Assembly (NCBI RefSeq): GCF_900452385.1
Contig: NZ_UGOA01000001.1
Coordinates: forward strand, 357,501 to 421,500
Source: Legionella donaldsonii
GTDB lineage: Bacteria > Pseudomonadota > Gammaproteobacteria > Legionellales > Legionellaceae
Direction of reading: 5' to 3'
DNA length: 64,000 nucleotides
The stretch's first letter is position 1. Each line of letters starts with the position of its first letter. Shown here piece after piece: positions 49,915 through 58,111 of this stretch. A program made the position numbers and the translations under genes. Under the pieces are notes generated by a model, which searched no databases, had not been told where the DNA came from, and worked only from the letters and a program-made list of their open reading frames with translations.

Positions 49915-50744
49915 GACATTAATACTCCTTCATAGACGAAGGTTGCAGGGCCTCTTAGATAGATAGGGCCGTTGATATCCGGCCAATCAACAATCAATTC
50001 CCCACCAGGCAGCGTAATATGAATTTGAGGTGCAAGCTGGTGATAAAGTCTGCCGATTGCTGCAGCAGCGACGGCACCACTACCACAGGCTTGGGTTTCA
50101 CCACAGCCACGTTCATAAACGCGTAAACGAATGTGATTGCTGCCAATCAGTTGCATGAAGCCAGCATTGCATTGCTCGGGAAACAAGGAATGCTCACTAA
50201 TTTCTTTTCCCAGACGGTCTATTGCTATTTCAGCAAGATTGTTTACGACACTGACTGCGTGAGGGTTACCTACACTTAAGGCATGTACTTGCCAGAGTGT
50301 ACCGTCGTTGAGTGGTAACGAATAGAAAGGGGCTTGGTGTTTTACTTTCAGAGGAATCGCGTCAGGCACAAGATTAGGTTGTCCCATATTAACGGTAACC
50401 GTTTGATCGTCATGCAACGCTAGTTGCATTTTGGTCGTACAGGTTGCAACGGTTATTCTTTTTTTAGTGGTTAAACCATAATGAAAAACAAAACGAGCCA
50501 GACAACGGGCACCATTACCACATTGCCCCACCTCCTGCCCATCCGCATTAAAAATGCGATAAAAAAAATCAACGCCTGTTTCTTTGCTGGTTTCAACGAG
50601 TAAACATTGGTCAAAACCGACTCCTGTATCACGTTTGGCAAGGAGGGCAATTTGTTGCGGAGATAAATCGACTTGCTGGCGAATAGCATCGATCACCATG
50701 AAGTCATTCCCTAAACCGTGCATCTTGGTAAATTGAATAGTCAT
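49905..50744 (-). CDS. dapF: Diaminopimelate epimerase
   Basis: DapF converts LL- to meso-diaminopimelate for lysine and peptidoglycan. The 279-aa protein has both catalytic Cys, one in GQCGNGARCLARF and one in ACGSGAVAAA, as a two-base epimerase needs. It follows lptM by 28 nt and overlaps trkA. Confidence 0.97.
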   Translation of the reverse strand: MTIQFTKMHGLGNDFMVIDAIRQQVDLSPQQIALLAKRDTGVGFDQCLLVETSKETGVDFFYRIFNADGQEVGQCGNGARCLARFVFHYGLTTKKRITVATCTTKMQLALHDDQTVTVNMGQPNLVPDAIPLKVKHQAPFYSLPLNDGTLWQVHALSVGNPHAVSVVNNLAEIAIDRLGKEISEHSLFPEQCNAGFMQLIGSNHIRLRVYERGCGETQACGSGAVAAAAIGRLYHQLAPQIHITLPGGELIVDWPDINGPIYLRGPATFVYEGVLMSCV

Positions 50745-50772
50745 TTAGCGGCTCATTAATTCATTGTGGCAA

Positions 50773-50889
50773 CTAGGATTTCTTTGCTGTTTGCGTATCA
50801 GTAGGCAGATAGAGAGGGCCTTTTTGCCCGCAAGCTGATAATACCAAGGATGCCCAAATAATAAGTATAATGGTAAGCAAGCGCATCAT
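50773..50889 (-). CDS. lptM: LptM (YifL) small lipoprotein
   Basis: The 38-aa lipoprotein has a signal peptide ending in the lipobox LSAC with Cys20, followed by GQKGPLYLP, the hallmark of LptM. LptM assists LptD maturation in the outer membrane. The start is one of two adjacent ATGs (50889 or 50886); an open frame extends further upstream but lacks the expected features. yifL-dapF is a conserved gene pair. Confidence 0.88.
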   Translation of the reverse strand: MMRLLTIILIIWASLVLSACGQKGPLYLPTDTQTAKKS

Positions 50890-51161
50890 GCATAATCTGC
50901 AATAATAAATAACAGAGTATAGTGAATTCATAATGAAAGCGCTATTAGGGACGGTTGACATTTCTGCTATCCAGACCGAAAAGCGTCGATTTGCCAGGCC
51001 TACGCGGCTCATTGACTCTCCTGTAAACGGTGCTGCGCTGCGCGTAAATCAACGCTTTTAGACTCAATCTGGCGAAATGTTAATCGACCCAGGAGTTTCG
51101 AAAGAGGTCTATTGCTATAGGGAAGCGCTTTGGTGATAATTTGAGTTTTTTTGTCGGAGCT

Positions 51162-51821
51162 ATGTTGAACGTTTATGTAAAAGAGCCAACACATCAGGCG
51201 AAAGCTTGTATGATTTGGATGCACGGTTTAGGGGCTGATTCCTCTGATATGGCTGGTTTGGTGGAAGAATTGCCGCTTAATGATGTGGCCCTTCGTCATG
51301 TTTTTATCGATGCCCCTGTTCGACCCGTTACTATTAATAATGGTATGTCAATGCGTGCCTGGTACGATATTCTTGGCATGGAGCTGACGGATCGCGAAGA
51401 TCAAAAAGGGATTTTAGCGTCGCAGAATTATATTCGCCAAATTATTGATGCACAGATCAAGGAAGGATTTTCGTCAGATCAAATTATGCTGGCTGGCTTT
51501 TCTCAAGGCGGTGCAATGGCTTTATATACAGCCTTGAATCTGGAAACACCAATTGCAGCTGTGGTTGCTCTCTCTGCTTATTTGCCGTTGGCGGCTCAGT
51601 GTACTCCCGTTCTTGCCAAAAAGACGCCGATGTTTCTTGCGGGGGGACGGTATGATTCTATTGTTTTACCTGTCTGGACGAAGCAAACAGCGGCTTGGTT
51701 AACTACGACAGGGTATGAAAACGTAACACTCCATGAATATCCTATGGATCATGCTATCTGTGCTGAAGAAATTGATGATCTGGCTCGTTGGATAAGAACT
51801 CAAGTAAAAGGAGACTTTTGA
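51162..51821 (+). CDS. Alpha/beta-hydrolase, acyl-protein thioesterase/carboxylesterase family
   Basis: The protein is about 219 aa with the Abhydrolase_2 layout: IWMHGLGADSSDM oxyanion region, nucleophile GFSQGGAM, Asp in GGRYDSIV and His in MDHAIC. Homologues hydrolyse short esters or acyl-proteins. The start is unclear. ATG 51162 is only 2 nt from CGGAG; a TTG one codon on has better spacing. It overlaps ratA by one base. Confidence 0.85.
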   Translation: MLNVYVKEPTHQAKACMIWMHGLGADSSDMAGLVEELPLNDVALRHVFIDAPVRPVTINNGMSMRAWYDILGMELTDREDQKGILASQNYIRQIIDAQIKEGFSSDQIMLAGFSQGGAMALYTALNLETPIAAVVALSAYLPLAAQCTPVLAKKTPMFLAGGRYDSIVLPVWTKQTAAWLTTTGYENVTLHEYPMDHAICAEEIDDLARWIRTQVKGDF

Positions 51822-52255
51822 TGACTGTTGTAAAAAAATCCCGTGTGGTTCCTTTTGCATGTGAGCAAATGTATGGCCTGGTTAATAATGTCGAGCAATA
51901 TGCCGATTTTTTACCTTATTGCTCACAAAGCCTGGTACATCATCGCGATGAGGATGAAGTACAGGCAACCTTAGTTATTTCAGCTGCTGGAATGAGTAAA
52001 TCATTTACTACTCGTAATCGTTTGCAGGCTAACAAGATGATTGAAATTCGTTTGGTCGATGGGCCCTTTAGCCATCTGGAGGGGTTTTGGCGTTTTGATG
52101 AAGTTCCGGAAGGTTGTAAAGTGTCATTTGATTTGGAATTTGAATTTGCCGGCCGTATGTTTTCAATGCTTTTAGGTCCAGTCTTTGAACAAGTTACCGA
52201 CAAGATGGTAGATGCCTTTTGCGATCGCGCTGAGATGCTTTATGGTAAACGTTGA
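51821..52255 (+). CDS. ratA: RatA-type START-domain protein
   Basis: The 144-aa protein belongs to the RatA/Coq10 polyketide-cyclase-like family: FACEQMYGLVNNVEQYADFLPYC at the start (quoted in part) and LLGPVFEQVTDKMVDAF near the end. In E. coli it has been described as a 50S-binding toxin; Coq10 proteins bind quinones. ATG 51821 overlaps the esterase stop and has AGGAG upstream. rnfH follows with overlap. Confidence 0.9.
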   Translation: MTVVKKSRVVPFACEQMYGLVNNVEQYADFLPYCSQSLVHHRDEDEVQATLVISAAGMSKSFTTRNRLQANKMIEIRLVDGPFSHLEGFWRFDEVPEGCKVSFDLEFEFAGRMFSMLLGPVFEQVTDKMVDAFCDRAEMLYGKR

Positions 52256-52514
52256 AATTGTTTATATAGCAGCTGATCAGGCAACCATACAATTAAAACT
52301 TGCTTTACCAGTGGGAGCAACCGTTGCGGATGCGCTGAAGGAGTCAGGTATTTTTGAGACCCATCCAGAGGTGCAAACATTGCCGATAGGGATTTTTACC
52401 AAACGTGTTGCGATGGAGACGGTATTAAAACCAGGCGATCGCCTTGAAATTTACAGGCATTTAACGTTGGACCCGAAAGAGAAAAGAAGACAACGCGCCA
52501 AGGCAAAGGATTAA
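52242..52514 (+). CDS. rnfH: RnfH (RatB) ubiquitin-like family protein
   Basis: The 90-aa protein is a UPF0125/RnfH beta-grasp protein (MVNVEIVYIAADQ, then KPGDRLEIYRHLTLDPKEKRRQRA). Partner and role are unclear; it is usually next to ratA, as here with a 14-nt overlap. Confidence 0.9.
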   Translation: MVNVEIVYIAADQATIQLKLALPVGATVADALKESGIFETHPEVQTLPIGIFTKRVAMETVLKPGDRLEIYRHLTLDPKEKRRQRAKAKD

Positions 52515-52533
52515 CTTGATATCTGTTAGCCGA

Positions 52534-52567
52534 ATCCAGTGATGCCAGGACCCTGGCATCACTGGAT
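52534..52567. terminator. Palindromic terminator between rnfH and bamE
   Basis: A 16-nt arm, ATCCAGTGATGCCAGG (52534-52549), is perfectly mirrored by CCTGGCATCACTGGAT (52552-52567). It lies between convergent genes 20 nt after rnfH, so it probably stops transcription from both sides, though no long T-run is present. Confidence 0.65.
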
Positions 52568-52574
52568 ACAGTTA

Positions 52575-52889
52575 TTATGGATGATGCTCAATACGCGATA
52601 ACACGCCATGAGAAAAATACAAGCTTAAGTTGCGTACATGCATACCATTGCCGCCTTTACGCCAGGTATAGGCGTAGTCCCAGCGCTCATTGTTAAAAGT
52701 GGGGCTTAGTAAACTGGTCCCCATGAGAATTGCAACGTCATGTTTACTCATACCTAGTCTTAAACGTTCAATTTTGCTTTGGGGTAATAAATTACCTTGT
52801 TGCACAATCCGTCTGGAAAAATCATAGTCCACACAGTGGGTGAGTGTTAAGGTCAACGCGATACTAATGAGAATGGTTCTAATTCGCAT
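52575..52889 (-). CDS. bamE: Outer membrane assembly lipoprotein BamE
   Basis: BamE (SmpA) is a small lipoprotein of the BAM complex. The start at 52889 gives 104 aa with a signal peptide and Cys19. The region before it reads LTHC, with an unusual His at -1 of the lipobox. QQGNLLPQSKIERLRLGMSKHDVAILMG and FNNERWDYAYTWRKGG are BamE blocks. It diverges from fur, a common arrangement. Confidence 0.93.
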   Translation of the reverse strand: MRIRTILISIALTLTLTHCVDYDFSRRIVQQGNLLPQSKIERLRLGMSKHDVAILMGTSLLSPTFNNERWDYAYTWRKGGNGMHVRNLSLYFSHGVLSRIEHHP

Positions 52890-52986
52890 TTTTTTTGCCT
52901 GTCGTGAAAAATTTCGCCATAATAGCATGCCATCAATAGAAAGACACCTGGATCAAAGGTGTTGAATATCACGCAGAGGAGTGCTT

Positions 52987-53403
52987 GTGGAAGAGAGCCA
53001 GCAATTAAAAGACGCCGGATTAAAGATCACGATGCCCCGCTTGAAAGTATTACAGATTTTAGAGCAATCACGAGATCATCATTTAAGTGCAGAGAGCGTA
53101 TACAAAGCGTTACTGGATATGGGGGAGGATGTTGGTTTGGCAACGGTTTACCGTGTGCTCACGCAGTTTGAAGCAGCTGGTTTAGTTGCCCGTCATAATT
53201 TTGAAGGTGGTCATTCGGTATTTGAACTCAGCCAGGGGGAACATCATGACCATCTGGTCTGTGTAAAATGCGGCAGGGTAGAAGAATTTATTGATGAAAT
53301 TATCGAGCAACGGCAACGTATGATTGCAGAGGAAGCCAATTTTAAAATGACTGACCATGCTTTGAATATTTATGGTCTGTGCCCAGCTTGTCAGATTCGT
53401 TAA
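52987..53403 (+). CDS. fur: Ferric uptake regulator
   Basis: Fur is the Fe2+-dependent repressor of iron genes. The 138-aa protein starts from GTG 52987, with GAGGAG correctly spaced, reading MEESQQLKDAGLKIT. It has the winged-helix region LATVYRVLTQFEAAG, metal site HHDHLVCVKCGR and a second Cys pair CPAC. Confidence 0.98.
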   Translation: MEESQQLKDAGLKITMPRLKVLQILEQSRDHHLSAESVYKALLDMGEDVGLATVYRVLTQFEAAGLVARHNFEGGHSVFELSQGEHHDHLVCVKCGRVEEFIDEIIEQRQRMIAEEANFKMTDHALNIYGLCPACQIR

Positions 53404-53505
53404 GTAGTGTGTTCAGTAAAGACTTAATGTTTATACTTTAAGCTTTTCTTAATCTTTGTATGCTATGCTGGATCGCTGATCAATAAATCAAACGGTATCA
53501 AAATT

Positions 53506-54804
53506 ATGATTATTGGAACATTCTGGTCTCAAAAAGACAATAAATGGGTGCGTTTTGTAGAGGAAGATGGCCTGGTACGCGCTGAAAGTGCTTCTGCTCG
53601 CGAAGATAATCCTTCCCTGGCAGGAGAATGGAGTCCAGAGGGCGAGGGTATTTGGTCTGTTAATTATAGTCTGGGAGAAGAAGCCCCCCTTAGAAACGAA
53701 TTTTACCGCGTACAAGATGGTATTCTTTACCATGACACGGGTATAACGAGGTATGGAGTTAAAATAATAGAACACTACCTTCCTTCCGGATGGGGACGAT
53801 ACCCTGAAAGCATGAAGGCAAAATATAATCCCTTTTCAAATGTTCAAGGAGAAGCGGTCGAATTATTAGCTTATGAGCAACTGCCTTTAACGGTTGAAAT
53901 ACAGGAAGAAAGACGGGAAGAAGAGGAGCGGCTTGCTGAAGAGGCTCGGGAGCTAGAGCGTAAGCAGTGGGATGGGATAATAAAAAGTGATTTTTTTAGT
54001 CGATTTGTTGATAGTGTAGAGAGTGCATTTACACCAGAGCAAAATGCTTATCTATACCACGAACTTTCCAAGGAGTTACTGTCTTTCCCAATCCGTCATC
54101 ATGAAACTCCCGCTGATTTTGTAGGGCTATGGTCTTGGGCGTTAGAGGATAGGGAAAGTGATATATACAGGGCAGTAATTAAAGTCGCCTCCACGACTTT
54201 TTTGGATGAAGATTTTAATCTTAATCCGGAGAAGGATGAGGAAACGCGTAGATGGTTATTTGAGCATAAAAAAGCGTTTTGTTTGGCCGTCATTAACGCT
54301 GGTGTTGGATTCGTATGCGATACTTTTAGTCTGTCTAACCCATTGGAGCAACAACTAGCGGCATTACAGGTGCCTTTGAATGTAGAGGCTCCTGTTTTGG
54401 ATACACGAATAAAGGTCAATATTGGTCAAGCTATTTATCAGTTTTTCTCTGGTTGGTTAGCTACTATTGCTCAATTCATCCCCACTATTTTTAGCTGGTC
54501 AAAGCCGGCTATGAGAGAGGATGTAGCGAGAGAGGATGTAGCGAGAGAGGATGGACCCGAGCAGCATGAGCAGGCTGTCGTTATCGCTCGTAGTATGCAG
54601 GAAGGACCTAACTTGGGAGCAGCCTCTTCTCAGGAAAGCTGGTTATCACGCAAAAAGGCAGGTGAGCTAGTTCAGAGTTCAATGAGTTATGTTAGCTCTT
54701 TGGGCTCCTTGTTTTGGTCAACTCCTCGACCCACTGATAATGCTCAGAGACATGCACCTCAGCCAGATGGGGAAGAGTCGCAATTCGAGCAGCGCCTCTC
54801 ATAA
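53506..54804 (+). CDS. Orphan hydrophilic protein, effector-like
   Basis: The 432-aa protein matches no family I recognise. A charged coiled coil runs through residues about 131-155 (EERREEEERLAEEARELERK). One hydrophobic stretch lies at about 308-331. A 15-nt tandem duplication at 54513-54552 encodes REDVAREDVARED. The C-terminus is Glu-rich (DGEESQFEQRLS), a feature of Dot/Icm substrates. Two CTTAATNTT boxes (53423, 53448) lie upstream. Effector status is inferred. Confidence 0.5.
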   Translation: MIIGTFWSQKDNKWVRFVEEDGLVRAESASAREDNPSLAGEWSPEGEGIWSVNYSLGEEAPLRNEFYRVQDGILYHDTGITRYGVKIIEHYLPSGWGRYPESMKAKYNPFSNVQGEAVELLAYEQLPLTVEIQEERREEEERLAEEARELERKQWDGIIKSDFFSRFVDSVESAFTPEQNAYLYHELSKELLSFPIRHHETPADFVGLWSWALEDRESDIYRAVIKVASTTFLDEDFNLNPEKDEETRRWLFEHKKAFCLAVINAGVGFVCDTFSLSNPLEQQLAALQVPLNVEAPVLDTRIKVNIGQAIYQFFSGWLATIAQFIPTIFSWSKPAMREDVAREDVAREDGPEQHEQAVVIARSMQEGPNLGAASSQESWLSRKKAGELVQSSMSYVSSLGSLFWSTPRPTDNAQRHAPQPDGEESQFEQRLS

Positions 54805-54857
54805 GTTGGGAAAGGTGGATAAAAGAGGTTTTACAATTAGAATAGCGCGGAAACCAA

Positions 54858-54888
54858 TTGAATCCTTTGCAAAAATCTGAGTTATAAT
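54858..54888 (+). promoter_or_regulatory. Promoter candidate for the HerA-like gene
   Basis: TTGAAT (54858-54863) and a perfect TATAAT (54883-54888) are separated by 19 bp, slightly longer than ideal. The start codon is 32 nt downstream of the -10. Confidence 0.45.
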
Positions 54889-54919
54889 TAATGCATTATA
54901 TGTCAACAAGGACGTTGCT

Positions 54920-56440
54920 ATGTACGATGATTTACGTAATCCTTATCATGAGGAAGGATTTCCTGCCTTGCAATTAGGTGGTATTCTTCTTAATGAAGAA
55001 TTACTTGCTGATTCCCCAGTCAATTTGGTGCTTAAATCCTTAAATCGCCATGGTCTAATTGCTGGTGCAACCGGTAGTGGTAAAACCAAGACCATCCAAG
55101 TACTTAGTGAGCAACTTTCCTTACAAGGTGTTCCTAGTTTAGTTATGGATATCAAGGGAGATGTCTCGGGCTTGGCTATGCCAGGGGAGGCTTCTGAGTT
55201 TTTATTATCACGCAGCAAATCGTTAAATCTTAGTTATGTTCCACGTGCCTTTCCGGTTGAAATGCTCACTTTAAATGAGTCAACCCAGGAAGGCGTTCCT
55301 TTACGCTCAACCATTAGTGATTTTGGTGCAGTCCTGTTTTCCCGCATGCTTGATGTGAATGAAACACAAGCAGGCGTTATCACTGTTCTTTTTGAATATG
55401 CAAAAGATAATAAGTTACCCTTGATTGAACTGGCTGATTTTAAAGCGTTGTTACAATTTGCCCAAAGCGATGCCGGTAGCGCAAAAATTGAGGCTTCTTT
55501 TGGTTCTGTAGCTACTTCATCAGTGGGGACTATTGTTCGTAAAATTATTGAGCTTGAGGCTCAGGGCGGTGACAAATTTTTTGGCGAGCCAGCATTTAAC
55601 GTCATGGATTTGGTGCGTACTAATACTCAAGGCCAGGGGATAATTTCAATCTTGCGTTTGTTGGATATGCAAGATAAACCAAAATTATTTTCTACGTTTA
55701 TGCTGAAGTTATTATCTGATGTTTATCGCGTGATGCCCGAACTCGGTGATCCGCCTAAGCCAAAGCTAATTCTCTTTATTGATGAGGCCCATTTAATTTT
55801 CAGTAATGCCAGTAAAGCCTTATTAAGTTTATTGGATACCATGGTTAAATTAATTCGCTCCAAGGGGGTTGGTTTAATTTTTTGTACGCAAACACCCAAT
55901 GATATTCCCGATGCGGTATTGAGCCAGCTTGGTTTAAAAATACAACATGCCTTACGTGCTTTCACTGCGAAAGATCGCAAGGCGATGAAACTGGTGGCAC
56001 AAAACTTCCCACCTTCTACGTATTACAATACAGAGCAATTATTGACTGCTTTAGGAATTGGTGAAGCGTTGGTCAGCGGTTTGAATGCCAAAGGAGAGCC
56101 GACACCACTTGTTGAATGTTTGATCCGTGCTCCGGAATCACGCATGGGGGTGCTCAACCCGCAGGAGTTAGCTGCTGTTGTGGCGCAATCAACGTTAATC
56201 GCTCGCTATGGACAGCGCATAGAACGCGAATCGGCTAAAGAGATACTGGCCAAGCAAGTGGCGAGTGCAACGCAAACAAATACTACCGAGACCACAACCA
56301 AGAGAGGCACGGCAGACCCTCAGGAGCCTGGCATGATAGAGCAGATAAGTAAAAATACCTTATTTCGTCAGGTGGTACGGCAAATTATGCGTGATCTAAT
56401 GCGTTCTTTATTGACTGCTTTAGGCATAAAACGACGTTAG
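54920..56440 (+). CDS. HerA-like ATPase of the DUF853 (YjgR) family
   Basis: The 506-aa protein has Walker A GATGSGKT near residue 49 and Walker B LILFIDEAH near 286, then a sensor-like FCTQTPND. This is the FtsK-HerA superfamily fold; YjgR relatives are cytoplasmic with unknown biological role. A hydrophilic linker (ATQTNTTETTTKRG) precedes a C-terminal basic helix. The gene is complete and stands alone. Confidence 0.85.
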   Translation: MYDDLRNPYHEEGFPALQLGGILLNEELLADSPVNLVLKSLNRHGLIAGATGSGKTKTIQVLSEQLSLQGVPSLVMDIKGDVSGLAMPGEASEFLLSRSKSLNLSYVPRAFPVEMLTLNESTQEGVPLRSTISDFGAVLFSRMLDVNETQAGVITVLFEYAKDNKLPLIELADFKALLQFAQSDAGSAKIEASFGSVATSSVGTIVRKIIELEAQGGDKFFGEPAFNVMDLVRTNTQGQGIISILRLLDMQDKPKLFSTFMLKLLSDVYRVMPELGDPPKPKLILFIDEAHLIFSNASKALLSLLDTMVKLIRSKGVGLIFCTQTPNDIPDAVLSQLGLKIQHALRAFTAKDRKAMKLVAQNFPPSTYYNTEQLLTALGIGEALVSGLNAKGEPTPLVECLIRAPESRMGVLNPQELAAVVAQSTLIARYGQRIERESAKEILAKQVASATQTNTTETTTKRGTADPQEPGMIEQISKNTLFRQVVRQIMRDLMRSLLTALGIKRR

Positions 56441-56455
56441 ATCGGTGTGAAGAAG

Positions 56456-56478
56456 AGGCCCTACATCTTTCAGGGCCT
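56456..56478 (+). terminator. Hairpin after the HerA-like gene
   Basis: AGGCCCT (56456-56462) pairs with AGGGCCT (56472-56478) around a 9-nt loop, 16 nt after the stop. There is no T-run. It lies between convergent genes. Confidence 0.5.
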
Positions 56479-56504
56479 GAACGCTCATGTCAGACGCGAT
56501 TAAC

Positions 56505-56909
56505 TTAATGGTATACCGCGCGAGGTAGTTTTTTGGCCTGGATTATCCAGGATTCAACTTGCGATAAACTTGGCAGCTGGCGCACCAGTCTATTATGTTC
56601 ATTGGTTGCCTGGAGTGCTTGATGCAAATTGTCCGGGCGACGTTGTGCCAATTCCAGGACTGAATCCACTCCACTGCGTTCTAATAATTCACTATATTCC
56701 TCACTGATACCTTTAATGCGTGCCAGATCAGCTTGATTGGTCCATTTCAGGATTAGCTTAGGACTGATACCTGTTTTTTCCGCAATGGTTTGTCGGCCAT
56801 TGCGATGACCACAAACGTCTAACAATTGAGTTTGGTTTTCAATGCCGGCCGTTTGCAGAAGCGCAGCATATTGTTCGCCAATTCCTTCAATCTCAATTAA
56901 TTTATGCAT
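56505..56909 (-). CDS. DUF4332-like helix-hairpin-helix protein
   Basis: The protein is 134 aa from the ATG at 56909 (MHKLIEIEGIGEQYAALLQTAG). It has two HhH-like repeats: IEGIGEQYAALLQTAGI and IKGISEEYSELLERSGV. Both fit the DUF4332 pattern (I-x-G-I-G/S-x-x-Y-x-x-x-L). HhH motifs bind DNA or proteins without sequence specificity; the target is unknown. Confidence 0.75.
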   Translation of the reverse strand: MHKLIEIEGIGEQYAALLQTAGIENQTQLLDVCGHRNGRQTIAEKTGISPKLILKWTNQADLARIKGISEEYSELLERSGVDSVLELAQRRPDNLHQALQATNEHNRLVRQLPSLSQVESWIIQAKKLPRAVYH

Positions 56910-56996
56910 GATCACTCCATGATTTGGTGAGTACTCTACTACAAGTATATACCAGCATGAAAATGAGTTAGGAGAACAGCCCGATGTGGCTGCTCC

Positions 56997-57665
56997 TTAA
57001 AAAAAATAAGCTAAGCGTCCAACAACCGAATATAAAAAAGGAAAAAAGGTATTTACAGGGTTTAACTGCGACTCCCCATATCCAGCGGTATAATTTCCAG
57101 CGATTTCAGCCATGAGGTGTTCCCCCAAGGGGGTATTTAATCCGACACTGAATGTTGGGCTCAGACGCCAGTCTTCCACCAGTAAATCATCTCGATGTAC
57201 GCCTGCAACCCCGGCACTGGAAAAAAGTCTAAGGGAAGTATTGTAGATAGGCAGCATAATTTTGCCGGTTAAACTGATTGTTTCCGTTTTAGTAGAAAAG
57301 GTTGTCGATTCATTATTCTCAAAGCTGAATAAGCTCGCAGCATCAAATGAGATTTCCGCTTTAGGGTAATGCATATAACTAAATTCGATGGCGAAAGAGC
57401 GGGAAAATTCATGTCCAACAAAAGCCCCCCAACCTGCACCGCCTTCTCTGGTATGAATTGGAGTGGAAACATTTAGGGCTAAGTTTTGATTTTCTTGGGA
57501 GGGTACTAAGCCGTGCCAAGTCGTTGAAGCATAACCCCCAAGTGCGCCAATATAAAAACGAGGATGAAAGGGAAGCCCTTCTTCACCAGCATGGCTATTC
57601 ATTGAATACAAATACAAGGGTAACATACTGGCTAGTAACAAATTTCTGACAATCACAATAAACAC
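56997..57665 (-). CDS. Outer-membrane beta-barrel protein
   Basis: The 222-aa protein has a signal peptide (cut near residue 26, SHAG) and a mature region of alternating amphipathic strands with aromatic ends, closing on YSVVGRLAYFF with terminal Phe, as needed for BAM recognition. The layout FYIGALGGYASTTW and SRSFAIEFSYMHYP resembles OmpA/OmpW-like small barrels. The start codon is GTG, with a weak ribosome site. Confidence 0.7.
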   Translation of the reverse strand: MFIVIVRNLLLASMLPLYLYSMNSHAGEEGLPFHPRFYIGALGGYASTTWHGLVPSQENQNLALNVSTPIHTREGGAGWGAFVGHEFSRSFAIEFSYMHYPKAEISFDAASLFSFENNESTTFSTKTETISLTGKIMLPIYNTSLRLFSSAGVAGVHRDDLLVEDWRLSPTFSVGLNTPLGEHLMAEIAGNYTAGYGESQLNPVNTFFPFLYSVVGRLAYFF

Positions 57666-57673
57666 TCTCTCTC

Positions 57674-57711
57674 TTATCTCCTCATTTCTTTCCTAAGAAA
57701 GGAGGAGATAA
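57674..57711 (-). terminator. Hairpin between the Cys-rich gene and the barrel gene
   Basis: TTATCTCCTC (57674-57683) pairs perfectly with GAGGAGATAA (57702-57711). It probably stops minus-strand transcription from the Cys-rich gene, 9 nt upstream of the barrel start codon. Confidence 0.5.
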
Positions 57712-57725
57712 CTTAGCTAACAAAA

Positions 57726-58058
57726 TTATTGGCAGGCCTTACTGCAAATCCGGCCTGGAGAATTAACTCTACCAAACAGATAGCAATTCCAGTTATCCAT
57801 ACAATCCTGAGGGGTCGTATACTTCTGGCGGTCACAAGCTGTTTGAAGAGAACCATATATAATTAACAATCGTGCGTATAGCTTTCTCACATCTTGACAC
57901 ATTCCAGATGGAAGTCCCGAGGATGTGCAGTAACAGGCAGCTACGGATTTAAACGATGAGCAAAAGTTCGCATCGTTTGTAGGTAAAGCTCTATCACATG
58001 CCACTGCAGTTTGAACAAACAGATAGGCAGTGATGATAATAAAAAACTTTCTTATCAT
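57726..58058 (-). CDS. Small exported Cys-rich protein
   Basis: The 110-aa protein has a signal peptide cut near Ala20. The full sequence holds ten Cys (21, 33, 42, 44, 54, 75, 86, 92, 105, 109), an even number that would suit five disulfides in the periplasm. If Cys21 were acylated it would be a lipoprotein, but AVAC is a poor lipobox. No known family recognised. It follows the NRPS on the same strand. Confidence 0.65.
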   Translation of the reverse strand: MIRKFFIIITAYLFVQTAVACDRALPTNDANFCSSFKSVAACYCTSSGLPSGMCQDVRKLYARLLIIYGSLQTACDRQKYTTPQDCMDNWNCYLFGRVNSPGRICSKACQ

Positions 58059-58111
58059 CCTTGCTCCTTGATAATTTAATGATTTTCCTCAAGACTTTAT
58101 CAGAATTCAGC

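Noticed and set aside
51009..51224. 71-aa minus-strand frame upstream of lptM
   Set aside because: It overlaps the esterase start, and no protein feature supports it.
53423..53456. PmrA-type tandem box upstream of the orphan effector-like gene
   Set aside because: Two CTTAATNTT half-sites exist, but they start 25 bp apart rather than the 11 bp expected for the PmrA tandem repeat.
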